NCBI GenBank assembly: GCA_003154055.1
Contig: PMCH01000240.1
Span: forward strand, 3,999 to 12,309
Length of the DNA: 8,311 bases
Reading direction: 5' to 3'
From: Acidobacteriaceae bacterium
GTDB lineage: Bacteria; Acidobacteriota; Terriglobia; Terriglobales; Acidobacteriaceae
Shown: positions 1 to 5,893 of the stretch, one piece after another
Layout: the number at the start of each line of letters is the position of its first letter
Numbering within the stretch: position 1 is the first letter of the stretch
Notes under the pieces: model-generated
What the model saw: the letters and a program-made list of their open reading frames with translations, nothing else
Told to the model about the DNA's origin: nothing
The model's database searches: none
Position numbers and translations under genes: made by a program

Positions 1-603
1 GCGGTGAAGACGGCGCGCAAGGGCGTTGCCGAGTATCAGGTGAAAGTGACGGGCCAGGCGTCGCACGCCGGACTTGATTTCCAGAAAGGCGTGAATGCGA
101 TTCTCGAACTGGCGCGGCAGATTGAGAAAATTTCTGGCTTTACCGACTTGAAGAAGGGCCTGACCGTAAACGTGGGGATCGTCGGCGGCGGGTCACGCGT
201 GAACGTGGTTCCGGCCGAGGCGGCGGCGCAGGTGGATGTGCGGATTGCGCGCATGAAAGATGCTGCTGGGATTGAGAGAAAGATGCGGTCCCTGCGCCCG
301 TTCAACCGCAAGTGCAAGGTCGAGGTCACGGGCGGGCTGAATCGTCCGCCGATGGAGAGAACTGCGGGAGTGGCCGCGCTCTATGCGAAGGCGGTAGAAA
401 TCGCGCGCGGCCTGGGATGGAAACTCGGGGAAGCAGCGGTCGGCGGTGGCTCAGACGGGAATTTCACGGCGGGGATGGGTATTCCGACGCTCGACGGCTT
501 GGGCGGCGTCGGTGATGGCGCGCACGCGGTGCATGAGCATATTGTGATCTCCGAATTGCCCCGGCGGGCGGCGCTGGTGGCGGGGCTGATCGAAGCAGTG
601 TGA
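1..603 (+). CDS. M20-family metallopeptidase, C-terminal part (5' truncated by window)
   Basis: The reading frame is open from the first base to a TGA at 601-603, so the start and the first metal-binding residues lie outside the window. About 200 residues are visible. Near residue 20 a SHAG motif followed by GVNAILELA is typical of the dimerisation domain inserted into M20/carboxypeptidase G2-like enzymes. The chain then returns to the catalytic domain with GGGSDGN (about residues 147-153) and GDGAHAVHE (about 171-179), whose first His aligns with the C-terminal zinc ligand of carboxypeptidase G2. These enzymes use a two-zinc site to cleave amide bonds, often releasing C-terminal glutamate or amino acids from N-acyl substrates. 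Substrate cannot be read from this fragment. The final PRRAALVAGLI helix matches the usual family end, so the 3' end looks intact. A 40-bp gap with a hairpin separates it from the next gene on the same strand. Confidence 0.9.
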   Translation, partial: AVKTARKGVAEYQVKVTGQASHAGLDFQKGVNAILELARQIEKISGFTDLKKGLTVNVGIVGGGSRVNVVPAEAAAQVDVRIARMKDAAGIERKMRSLRPFNRKCKVEVTGGLNRPPMERTAGVAALYAKAVEIARGLGWKLGEAAVGGGSDGNFTAGMGIPTLDGLGGVGDGAHAVHEHIVISELPRRAALVAGLIEAV

Positions 604-617
604 TGGGAGGGGCATTT

Positions 618-639
618 GAGACGCGGTAAGCAGCGTCTC
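618..639. repeat. 7-bp stem hairpin between two genes, abutting a start codon
   Basis: GAGACGC (618-624) and GCGTCTC (633-639) are perfect reverse complements around an 8-base loop. There is no T-tract after it, so it is not a canonical intrinsic terminator. It ends four bases before the ATG at 644, where a ribosome binding site would be expected. It could be a 3' end for the peptidase transcript or a structure that limits initiation at 644. No function is proven. Confidence 0.5.
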
Positions 640-643
640 CGGC

Positions 644-871
644 ATGAATAACCTCACCGCATTTGGACTCTTCGCGGTAACGGCCATGGTGGTGTGTTAC
701 GCGCTGGAGGATCGCAGCCGGTGGTTTGTGTTGGGTTTTGCCGTGTCCTGCGTGCTGGGGTCGGTTTACGGCTTTCTTCAGGGTGCATGGCCCTTTGGTT
801 TGGTTGAGGGTATTTGGTCCATCGTGGCAGCGCGAAAGTGGTGGCTGTCTCACCCCGGAATGTCAAGGTAA
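644..871 (+). CDS. small conserved integral membrane protein (75 aa), function unknown
   Basis: This 75-residue protein is strongly hydrophobic, with segments around residues 4-20, 28-46 and probably 49-64. A short charged turn (LEDRSRW, about 21-27) separates the first two, and the C-terminal tail is basic and aromatic (ARKWW). From memory, proteins with this ALEDRS...GSVYGFLQGAWPFGLVE pattern occur as unannotated small membrane proteins in several phyla, but I cannot name a function. The ATG at 644 is chosen because the MNNLTA start sits just ahead of the first membrane span. No Shine-Dalgarno sequence is seen and a hairpin occupies that position. It follows the M20 peptidase on the same strand after 40 bp, so co-transcription is possible. 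Confidence 0.7.
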   Translation: MNNLTAFGLFAVTAMVVCYALEDRSRWFVLGFAVSCVLGSVYGFLQGAWPFGLVEGIWSIVAARKWWLSHPGMSR

Positions 872-894
872 CCCACTACCTACGCAGGGGTTCT

Positions 895-923
895 TTGACT
901 CGCGGTCTGCACTACCCTAGAAT
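895..923 (+). promoter_or_regulatory. sigma-70-type promoter for tatA
   Basis: TTGACT (895-900) and TAGAAT (918-923) are separated by exactly 17 bases. Each box matches the consensus at five of six positions. It lies 24 bp after the previous stop codon and 62 bp before the tatA ATG, predicting a leader of about 55 bases. This suggests that tatA has its own transcript. Confidence 0.6.
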
Positions 924-928
924 CTAGG
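916..928. promoter_or_regulatory. 13-bp inverted repeat overlapping the tatA -10 box
   Basis: CCTAGA and TCTAGG flank a single central A, giving a near-perfect palindrome that covers the -10 element of the tatA promoter. A repressor bound here would block the promoter, but the palindrome could also be chance. No known regulator motif is recognised. Confidence 0.3.
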
Positions 929-985
929 TGGGGTCCTTGAGCGAATTGTGCTTGGGCGCCGCGGGCATCCCCAGGAGATGACTTT

Positions 986-1150
986 ATGTTTGGTGGAAAA
1001 ATTGGGTTGCCTGAGCTGTTGCTGATCCTCGCGGTCGCGCTTTTGATCTTTGGCCCGAGCAAGATTGCCGATCTCGGCAAGGGTCTGGGCGAAGGCATCA
1101 AGAACTTCAAGTCGGCCGTGAAAGACGGCGAAGACGAGAAGAAGTCGTAG
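986..1150 (+). CDS. tatA: Sec-independent protein translocase subunit TatA (54 aa)
   Basis: TatA forms the pore-like oligomer of the twin-arginine system, which exports folded proteins across the cytoplasmic membrane. The 54-residue protein has the full family layout. A short N-terminus (MFGGKIGLPE) carries the Glu before the membrane segment, and the transmembrane helix covers about residues 8-22. The FGPSK hinge at 22-26 is followed by an amphipathic helix (LGKGLGEGIKNFK, about 30-42) and a charged tail ending EDEKKS. The length is at the short end for TatA but complete. The start is supported by AGGAG at 973-977, eight bases before the ATG, one of the few clear ribosome binding sites in the window. 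A promoter at 895-923 lies upstream. No tatB or tatC is adjacent, so the rest of the translocase must be elsewhere or TatA may serve both TatA and TatB roles. Confidence 0.93.
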   Translation: MFGGKIGLPELLLILAVALLIFGPSKIADLGKGLGEGIKNFKSAVKDGEDEKKS

Positions 1151-1163
1151 TTTGTTCGTGTGG

Positions 1164-1183
1164 GGCGGACACTCTTGTCCGCC
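1164..1183. terminator. GC-rich hairpin between convergent tatA and maf; also a REP-like repeat candidate
   Basis: GGCGGAC (1164-1170) and GTCCGCC (1177-1183) form a perfect 7-bp stem with loop ACTCTT. It lies in the 37-bp space between the tatA stop and the maf stop, where convergent genes need a bidirectional terminator. It lacks a good T-tract. The wording GGGCGGACACTCTTGTCCGCC is, to my recollection, a phrase repeated in intergenic regions of some acidobacterial genomes, so it may be a dispersed repeat used as a transcription stop. Confidence 0.5.
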
Positions 1184-1187
1184 GCTC

Positions 1188-1754
1188 TTACGCTAGTCCG
1201 TTGTCGCGCAGCATCCGCCACACCAGCGCGACCGGCAGTCCCACCACATTGCTGTAGTCCCCTTCGATGCGCGGAATCCATCGGGATGCCATGCCTTGGA
1301 TCGCGTAGGCGCCTGCCTTGTCCATGGGTTCGCCGGTGGCGATGTAATCGGCAATTTCCTTCTCGGAAATTTCGGACATCGTGACCGAGGTGGTTTCGCT
1401 GGCCACCGATGCCTGTCCCTTCACCACTAAACACACACCCGTGATCACCTGATGCTCGCGTCCTGAAAGCATGCGTAGCATGCGGGTGGCGTCGGTCGCG
1501 TCGGTGGGCTTGCCGAGAATTTGATTCTCGATGACGACCACGGTATCGGCTCCGAGAACGGTGTCGTGGGGTCGTTTCTGTGCCACTGCCCTCGCTTTCT
1601 CGCGAGCTAGACGCTCGGCGCATGCCTTCGCATCTTCTCCGGGAAGCGGATCCTCCGGGATGTGCGCAGGCTGGACTGCAAAAGCGATACCCGCGTTGCG
1701 CAGCAGTTCCTGGCGACGCGGCGAAGCGGAAGCGAGCACGAGCATGGGAGACAT
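1188..1754 (-). CDS. maf: Maf-family nucleoside triphosphate pyrophosphatase (dTTP/UTP type)
   Basis: Maf proteins hydrolyse non-canonical or excess nucleoside triphosphates to the monophosphate and pyrophosphate, and are linked to house-cleaning of the nucleotide pool and cell-division arrest. The 188-residue protein has every family motif. The phosphate-binding ASASPRRQELL lies at 8-18, GADTVV with the catalytic Asp at 68-73, and GKP at 81-83. REHQVITGV lies at 99-107, DKAGAYAIQG at 145-154 and EGDYSNVVGLP at 164-174. The DKAGAYxIQG form points to the YhdE-like dTTPase/UTPase subfamily rather than the YceF type. Length is normal. The ATG at 1754 gives MSPMLVL. An internal ATG at 1745 would start directly before LVLASASPRR and is an equally good candidate. 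Neither has a clear ribosome binding site. It is convergent with tatA and divergent from the amidohydrolase gene. Confidence 0.93.
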   Translation of the reverse strand: MSPMLVLASASPRRQELLRNAGIAFAVQPAHIPEDPLPGEDAKACAERLAREKARAVAQKRPHDTVLGADTVVVIENQILGKPTDATDATRMLRMLSGREHQVITGVCLVVKGQASVASETTSVTMSEISEKEIADYIATGEPMDKAGAYAIQGMASRWIPRIEGDYSNVVGLPVALVWRMLRDNGLA

Positions 1755-1824
1755 TCTACGGTCTTAATGGCCGATGGTATTCCCATGGATCGTTACATTC
1801 AGTGGAACTGGCCGTCTAAGGCTC

Positions 1825-3807
1825 ATGGCCAGACGATCTTTCGTTCCCGTGTTGCTGTTGTTTGCCATGTCAGTACTAGTGTTCGCGGCTTCGCAGCCTC
1901 GGACGATTGTTATCTCGCATGTCGCTGTCATTCCGATGGACCGGGAACGCGTCCTCGAAGACCGCACCGTCGTCATCCGTGACGGCAAAGTGGATAGGAT
2001 TTCTGCCGGTGACCAAACTCCCCCAACGGGTGCCGTTCAGATCAACGGCCGGGGTAAGTATCTGATTCCGGGTTTGGCCGACTTGCATGTGCATCTTTTC
2101 TCGTCCGACGACTTGCCCGCCTACCTGTTCTATGGTGTGACGACTGTCTTGAATATGGACGGCGGCCCGGCGCACCTGAAATGGCGGTCGCAGGTTCGAG
2201 ACGGAAAGCTTCTGGGTCCGACGATCTACACCGCCGGGCATACCATCGACGGGTGGCCTCCACTGAACGAGATGTTTCTGACCGCCGAGACGCCCGATCA
2301 AGGCGGCGCCATCGTGCGGGAGCAGAAACGGGCCGGCTATGATGTCATTAAACTGTATGGCACGCTGCGCCCAGACGTCTTTCGCGCCATCCTCGAAACC
2401 GCCCAACAGGAGCGCATTCCGGTCGTCGGCCATATCAATCGGCAGGTGGGAGCCGTCGAGGTACTGCAGTCCTCGCAGGTTTTGGCGGCTCATCTTGAGG
2501 ACCTGTTGTCGGCTCGGTATGACCACATGCCCACTGACGCAGAGCTGGACGAGTTTGCGACCGCAATTTCGCATTCTCGGATCACCGTAACGCCGAACCT
2601 GAATGTCAATCCGGCAAACATTGCGCAATTGGAGAACCTGGACGCCGTTTTGAAGTCGCAGCCCGCCGAACTCCTCTCGCCGGCGGCCTACTCCCAGTGG
2701 ATGCCGGCGAACAACCGGAATGAGCGGAATGATCAGACGGCACAGCAGATCGAGTCTATGAAAGGCATGCAGTCGGTTCTTTACAAGATGGTTCGGCTGC
2801 TACAGGCCAAGAAGGTGCCGCTCGTTCTCGGTACGGATGCATCGCCGTACGGTTTCCCCGGCCTTTCCGCGCATCAGGAATTACAGGAACTGGTCGAAGC
2901 GGGCTCTTCCCCTTATGAAGCGCTGCTTACTGCGACACGAAACGCCGGAACGTTCATCGCGCAGACCATTCCCGGCTCACGACGAACCGGGACTGTGACG
3001 GAGGGTGCCTCTGCCGATCTGGTGCTGCTCTCGTCCAACCCGTTGAGCTACATCCGGCATACGCAGGATATTGCCGGAGTTGTGCTCCGGGGCCGCTGGT
3101 TCTCCGCCGATGAACTCACGAAGTTACGCAAGGAGACGGCGGCACGATTTGAAAGCGCTAGGCGGAATGTCGAGAAGATGGATGCCTCCCTGGAGTCCGG
3201 CAATACCGTTCCGGCGGAGAGCGCCGCCGAGCCTGACAGTTCACCCTTAATTGCAGAGTGGGTCTTGATGTTGAAAGCACGAAGACTACAGGGAAAGGAT
3301 CTGGCCGCGGCCATCCGCGCAGCCGAGCTCGGTACGCGATGGTATCCGGAGTCGTTTTCCGCCAAATATTTGCTGGCCGATTTGCTCTTTCAGGCAAAGC
3401 GCTACGCGGAGGCATCGACCCAGGCGGAGCAATCGCTTTCCCTCGAGCCGCACAATGCGGCAGCATTGAACCTGGTTCAAAAGGTTGCGGTCGCGCAACA
3501 GGCGCCCACTTTCAAGGCAACGGGCACGTATCGGATTGAGTATGTGAACGACCAATCTCATGAGGCGCAGAAGGCTGTTCTGCAGATTGAAGACCCGGTC
3601 CACGGTCAGTTTCGCGGTGAGTCCGGTGGTGGTGCCAGCAGTCAGTTGCGATCGGTTTTGGCTGGGGGCGACAGCCTCTGGGTGGTCTCCGATTCGCCAT
3701 TTGGATCGCTGGAATTCCGCATCGTTGTGAAGGGCAATGATCTGAGTGGCTATTGGGCGGGCCCGTTTGGGCAAAACGGAAAGCTGAAGGGAACGAAAGT
3801 GGACTAG
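1825..3807 (+). CDS. exported metal-dependent amidohydrolase with helical-repeat and C-terminal beta domains
   Basis: A 660-residue protein in three parts. The N-terminus (MARRSFVPVLLLF..VFAAS) is a signal peptide, so it acts outside the cytoplasm. Residues about 25-430 form an imidazolonepropionase/prolidase-like amidohydrolase. It has HVH at 88-90, the Lys of VIKLYG at 176 (likely carboxylated), VVGH with His 203, AAHLEDL with His 223, and GTDAS with Asp 338. This is a complete binuclear metal site. The closing ADLVLL strand followed by VVLRGRWF belongs to the beta-sandwich. Residues about 475-555 are helical and TPR-like (AELGTRWYPES..LADLLFQAKRYAEAS..SLSLEP). The last 95 residues are beta-rich and end GKLKGTKV. 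Substrate is unknown. The start at 1825 is preferred over the in-frame ATG at 1774 because it places the signal peptide at the N-terminus. Only a weak AAGG lies upstream. It is divergent from maf, with 70 bp between. Confidence 0.88.
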   Translation: MARRSFVPVLLLFAMSVLVFAASQPRTIVISHVAVIPMDRERVLEDRTVVIRDGKVDRISAGDQTPPTGAVQINGRGKYLIPGLADLHVHLFSSDDLPAYLFYGVTTVLNMDGGPAHLKWRSQVRDGKLLGPTIYTAGHTIDGWPPLNEMFLTAETPDQGGAIVREQKRAGYDVIKLYGTLRPDVFRAILETAQQERIPVVGHINRQVGAVEVLQSSQVLAAHLEDLLSARYDHMPTDAELDEFATAISHSRITVTPNLNVNPANIAQLENLDAVLKSQPAELLSPAAYSQWMPANNRNERNDQTAQQIESMKGMQSVLYKMVRLLQAKKVPLVLGTDASPYGFPGLSAHQELQELVEAGSSPYEALLTATRNAGTFIAQTIPGSRRTGTVTEGASADLVLLSSNPLSYIRHTQDIAGVVLRGRWFSADELTKLRKETAARFESARRNVEKMDASLESGNTVPAESAAEPDSSPLIAEWVLMLKARRLQGKDLAAAIRAAELGTRWYPESFSAKYLLADLLFQAKRYAEASTQAEQSLSLEPHNAAALNLVQKVAVAQQAPTFKATGTYRIEYVNDQSHEAQKAVLQIEDPVHGQFRGESGGGASSQLRSVLAGGDSLWVVSDSPFGSLEFRIVVKGNDLSGYWAGPFGQNGKLKGTKVD

Positions 3808-3819
3808 CTGGCAGTCAAG

Positions 3820-3836
3820 GCGCTCTACTCCAGCGC
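3820..3836. terminator. short hairpin between convergent genes
   Basis: GCGCT (3820-3824) and AGCGC (3832-3836) pair around a 7-base loop. They sit across the 17-bp gap between the amidohydrolase stop and the end of the opposing gene. The stem is short and no T-tract follows, so this is a weak candidate for a shared terminator. Confidence 0.2.
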
Positions 3837-4253
3837 TTCCGGCTCAATCGAAATATTCGTCTCGCCCTTTTCGCGCTTTTCCCAGTATTTCTTGACCCAG
3901 GCTTCGTAGCTCTTGCCGGCGGCGGTGTCGCGGCCCGTGAAGGCGATGCCTGCGATCTCGGAGTAAGGGATCGCCGGTCGCTCATTGCTGGTGGCCAGCA
4001 TCAGGCGGATGACGGAGTTGGCGAGTGTCGGGCCGACGCGGCGGTCGAAGAGATAGCCGGTGATCTGGGAACCGTCTTTGCGGGAAACCGTCACGTCACC
4101 GCGATAGTCGAAGGCTTTCTCGATGACCGCGCGGATGTCGGCTTCGGTGGCGAGTTCGGGGATCCAGCCTTGCAGGTTCTCGCGCTCAAAGCCGGGGACG
4201 ACTTCGAGTTCATCGGATGCAGCAGGCATCTTCGCGTTGGACGTGTCGGTCAT
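3825..4253 (-). CDS. conserved protein of unknown function, 142 aa, downstream of hpnH
   Basis: I do not recognise a named family. The 142-residue protein is soluble, with no signal peptide or membrane segment. A variable N-terminus (about 1-35) precedes a helix (ATEADIRAVIEKAFDYRG). Short strands follow that look like a small Sm/SH3-type barrel: DVTVSRKDGSQITGYLFDRR at 53-72, then IPYSEIAGIAFTGRDTAAGKS at about 95-115. It ends with a Lys-rich helix (WVKKYWEKREKGE) and an acidic tail. I recall similar proteins in acidobacteria and planctomycetes, unannotated. The ATG at 4253 is used. The frame runs 29 codons further upstream, but that extension only translates the repeat at 4271-4366. It shares the strand with hpnH, 133 bp upstream, so a role alongside hopanoid synthesis is a guess from position only. 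Confidence 0.72.
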   Translation of the reverse strand: MTDTSNAKMPAASDELEVVPGFERENLQGWIPELATEADIRAVIEKAFDYRGDVTVSRKDGSQITGYLFDRRVGPTLANSVIRLMLATSNERPAIPYSEIAGIAFTGRDTAAGKSYEAWVKKYWEKREKGETNISIEPEALE

Positions 4254-4270
4254 GGAAAAATCAAAGTGTT

Positions 4271-4366
4271 TGTCATTCCGAGCGGAGCGAGGAATCTGTA
4301 GTTCAGCTACCGAAAGCAGGTCCTTCGTTTGCCTTCGCATACGCTCAGGCTTCTCTCAGGATGACA
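4271..4366. repeat. 96-bp dispersed-type repeat with imperfect terminal inverted repeats
   Basis: The element begins TGTCATTCCGAG and ends CTCAGGATGACA, which are inverted repeats with 10 of 12 positions matching. Pairing continues inward with further mismatches. The wording ATTCCGAGCGGAGCGAGGAATCTG followed later by TCCTTCG and CTCAGGATGACA is familiar to me as an intergenic repeat in acidobacterial and some other soil-bacterial genomes. It carries no gene. It fills most of the spacer between hpnH and the 142-aa gene and could form a long hairpin in the transcript. Only one copy is visible here. Confidence 0.65.
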
Positions 4367-4386
4367 ATTCCTTAAGAAGGTCGCAA

Positions 4387-5532
4387 TCAGTAGATCGGCC
4401 CCGCCTGCACGCGCGTTTCCTCGATCTCGGACTGCTCGCCCATGTTGATCTGCACCAGCGGATTGTAGGAGTACACCGGGCGCGTTTCCTGCTCAAGATC
4501 GGCCAAAGCGCCCTTGTCTGGATACAACGAGAACGTCGCCTTCACCGTGTCAACAAATCCGCGCAGCGAGCCGAAGGTATCGTCAACCGAACTGGGCTCG
4601 TATCCGCAGTGCACCATGCAATTCGCGCACTGCGGATTGCCGGACTGCGTGCCGTAGTTGTCCCACTCGGTAGTCTCGATCAGTTCTTTGTAGGACTCGG
4701 CGTAGCCGTCCTGAAGCAGGTAGCAGGGCTTCTGCCAGCCGAACAGGTTGTAGGTCGGCATGCCCCAGGGCGTGCAGTTGTAGTCGCGCTTGCCCATCAA
4801 ATATTCCAGGAAAAGCGGCGATTGGTTGAAGCGCCACGTCTTCTTGCGGTTCGAAAGCATGGTGCGGAACAGGCGACGGGTGCGGGCGCGTCCCATGAAG
4901 TGCTTCTGGTCGGGCGCCTTGTCGTAGGAATATCCGGGGGAGACCATCATGCTCTCGACCCCGACGTTCATCATCTCGTCGAAGAAGTTGCGCACGCTGT
5001 TGGGATCTGCGCCATCGAACAGGGTCGTGTTGGTGGTCACGCGGAAGCCGGCTTGGATGGCTTCGCGGATCCCGTCGAGAGCGACGTCGAATCCGCCTTC
5101 GCGGCAAACGGAAAAATCGTGATGCTCTTTCTGGCCGTCCACGTGGACGGAAAAGCTCAGATATTTGCTGGGCTTGAACAGGTGCAGCTTTTCCTTGAGC
5201 AGCAACGCGTTGGTGCAGAGGTAAATGTATTTCTCGCGGGCGACCAGGCCTTCAACAATCTTGTCAATTTGGGGATGCATGAGCGGTTCGCCGCCGGGGA
5301 TCGAGACCATCGGGGCGCCGCATTCGTCCACCGCCTTGAAACATTCTTCCGGAGTGAGGTCTTTTTTCAGGATGTGGGCGGGGTACTGGATCTTTCCGCA
5401 TCCGGCGCACGCCAGATTGCAGCGGAACAGCGGCTCGAGCATGAGCACGAGCGGGTAGCGCTTGCGTCCGGCCAGCTTCTGCCGCAGGACGTAGGTTGCC
5501 ACCGTCCACATTTGTGATACGGGAACTGCCAT
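4387..5532 (-). CDS. hpnH: adenosyl-hopene transferase HpnH, radical SAM enzyme
   Basis: HpnH couples an adenosyl radical to diploptene to make adenosylhopane, the first step in extended (C35) hopanoid synthesis at the membrane. The 381-residue protein has the radical-SAM cluster motif CNLACAGC (Cys 38, 42, 45) followed by GKIQYP, which is characteristic of HpnH. The SAM-binding SIPGGEPLMHP lies around 77-87. A Cys-rich C-terminal region includes DYNCTPWG, KPCYLL and CANCMVHC (Cys 302, 305, 309). Length matches the family and no residue looks missing. The ATG at 5532 is chosen. The preceding GTG at 5535 would leave only two bases after the strong GGAGG, while the ATG leaves four. No other hopanoid gene (squalene-hopene cyclase, hpnG) lies in the window. 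The next gene on this strand is the 142-aa protein, and the upstream neighbours are divergent. Confidence 0.94.
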   Translation of the reverse strand: MAVPVSQMWTVATYVLRQKLAGRKRYPLVLMLEPLFRCNLACAGCGKIQYPAHILKKDLTPEECFKAVDECGAPMVSIPGGEPLMHPQIDKIVEGLVAREKYIYLCTNALLLKEKLHLFKPSKYLSFSVHVDGQKEHHDFSVCREGGFDVALDGIREAIQAGFRVTTNTTLFDGADPNSVRNFFDEMMNVGVESMMVSPGYSYDKAPDQKHFMGRARTRRLFRTMLSNRKKTWRFNQSPLFLEYLMGKRDYNCTPWGMPTYNLFGWQKPCYLLQDGYAESYKELIETTEWDNYGTQSGNPQCANCMVHCGYEPSSVDDTFGSLRGFVDTVKATFSLYPDKGALADLEQETRPVYSYNPLVQINMGEQSEIEETRVQAGPIY

Positions 5533-5554
5533 CACCCCTCCAAACGGATTCCTT

Positions 5555-5560
5555 ATGATA
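5555..5560 (-). promoter_or_regulatory. possible -10 box for hpnH
   Basis: Read on the minus strand, TATCAT matches five of six positions of the sigma-70 -10 consensus. It lies 23 bp before the hpnH ATG, which would give a leader of about 15 bases that still includes GGAGGGG. No convincing -35 box is found at 16-18 bp, so the call is weak. Confidence 0.25.
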
Positions 5561-5618
5561 CCGGATTCAGGGGATTGGGCGGTGGAAAGGTACGGTTACC
5601 GAGTCCCGAGGCAGGTAC

Positions 5619-5647
5619 CCGACAGGGCACAAACCCCGTGGTACGAT
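5619..5647 (+). promoter_or_regulatory. weak candidate promoter for the small-protein pair
   Basis: CCGACA (5619-5624) and TACGAT (5642-5647) are spaced by 17 bases, each with four matches to the sigma-70 consensus. Transcription would begin about five bases before the ATG at 5659. That would make a nearly leaderless transcript, in keeping with the absence of a Shine-Dalgarno sequence. Confidence 0.2.
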
Positions 5648-5658
5648 CGTGCGTTTCC

Positions 5659-5892
5659 ATGTACTTCGAACTGGTTGGAGAGATCAGCGGAATCGAAACC
5701 ATCGCCTCCGGAACGGCCATCCGGGAACGAAAACGTCTATGGAAGTTCCACGGGAAGGGGCGGTGGCGCAAGAAAAAGGGTTTTGCGAAAGTTCGACTGA
5801 GCGATGCTACGATATGCACAGCTGAGATTCACTGGTACGAAGCGCATGGCATTGGCAAGAAAGAACTCAAGATCAAACGCGTCCTCGACTGA
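5659..5892 (+). CDS. small basic conserved protein (77 aa), first of a two-gene cassette
   Basis: The function is unknown. The protein has 77 residues, is soluble, and is strongly basic in the middle. IRERKRLWKF at 21-30 runs into HGKGRWRKKKG at 31-41, and the C-terminus is GIGKKELKIKRVLD. Net charge is about +9. The N-terminus MYFELVGEISGIETIASG and the AEIHWYEAHGIG segment look like beta strands. I recall the pattern GKGRWRKxKG...HWYEA.GIGRKE.KIKR.LD from unannotated small proteins in other bacteria. A nucleic-acid-binding role is only a guess from charge. The ATG at 5659 is chosen because the frame upstream (28 codons) is low-complexity and not protein-like. No ribosome binding site is seen. 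The stop overlaps nothing but is one base before the next ATG, so the two are almost surely co-expressed. Confidence 0.75.
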   Translation: MYFELVGEISGIETIASGTAIRERKRLWKFHGKGRWRKKKGFAKVRLSDATICTAEIHWYEAHGIGKKELKIKRVLD

Positions 5893-5893
5893 C

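Noticed and set aside
880..1623. 247-codon open frame on the - strand across tatA and maf
   Set aside because: It is out of frame with maf and antisense to tatA, Arg/Ser-rich, and has no recognisable domain.
1774..1824. Upstream in-frame ATG of the amidohydrolase as the true start
   Set aside because: It would add 17 residues in front of a clear signal peptide.
1876..2628. 250-codon open frame opposite the amidohydrolase
   Set aside because: It is antisense to catalytic motifs of a well-supported enzyme, and no family features are seen.
4254..4340. 29-codon N-terminal extension of the 142-aa protein
   Set aside because: It translates the 96-bp repeat (IPRSARND-type wording), a familiar artefact. 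The internal ATG at 4253 is the better start.
4123..5517. 464-codon open frame on the + strand opposite hpnH
   Set aside because: It lies fully antisense to a clear HpnH, begins in the 142-aa gene and runs through the repeat. Its composition (Val/Ala/His/Gln-rich, no motif) is typical of a high-GC shadow frame.
5575..5658. Longer version of the 77-aa protein starting at 5575
   Set aside because: The added 28 residues are Gly/Pro/Arg-rich without structure, and MYFELVGEIS looks like the natural start.
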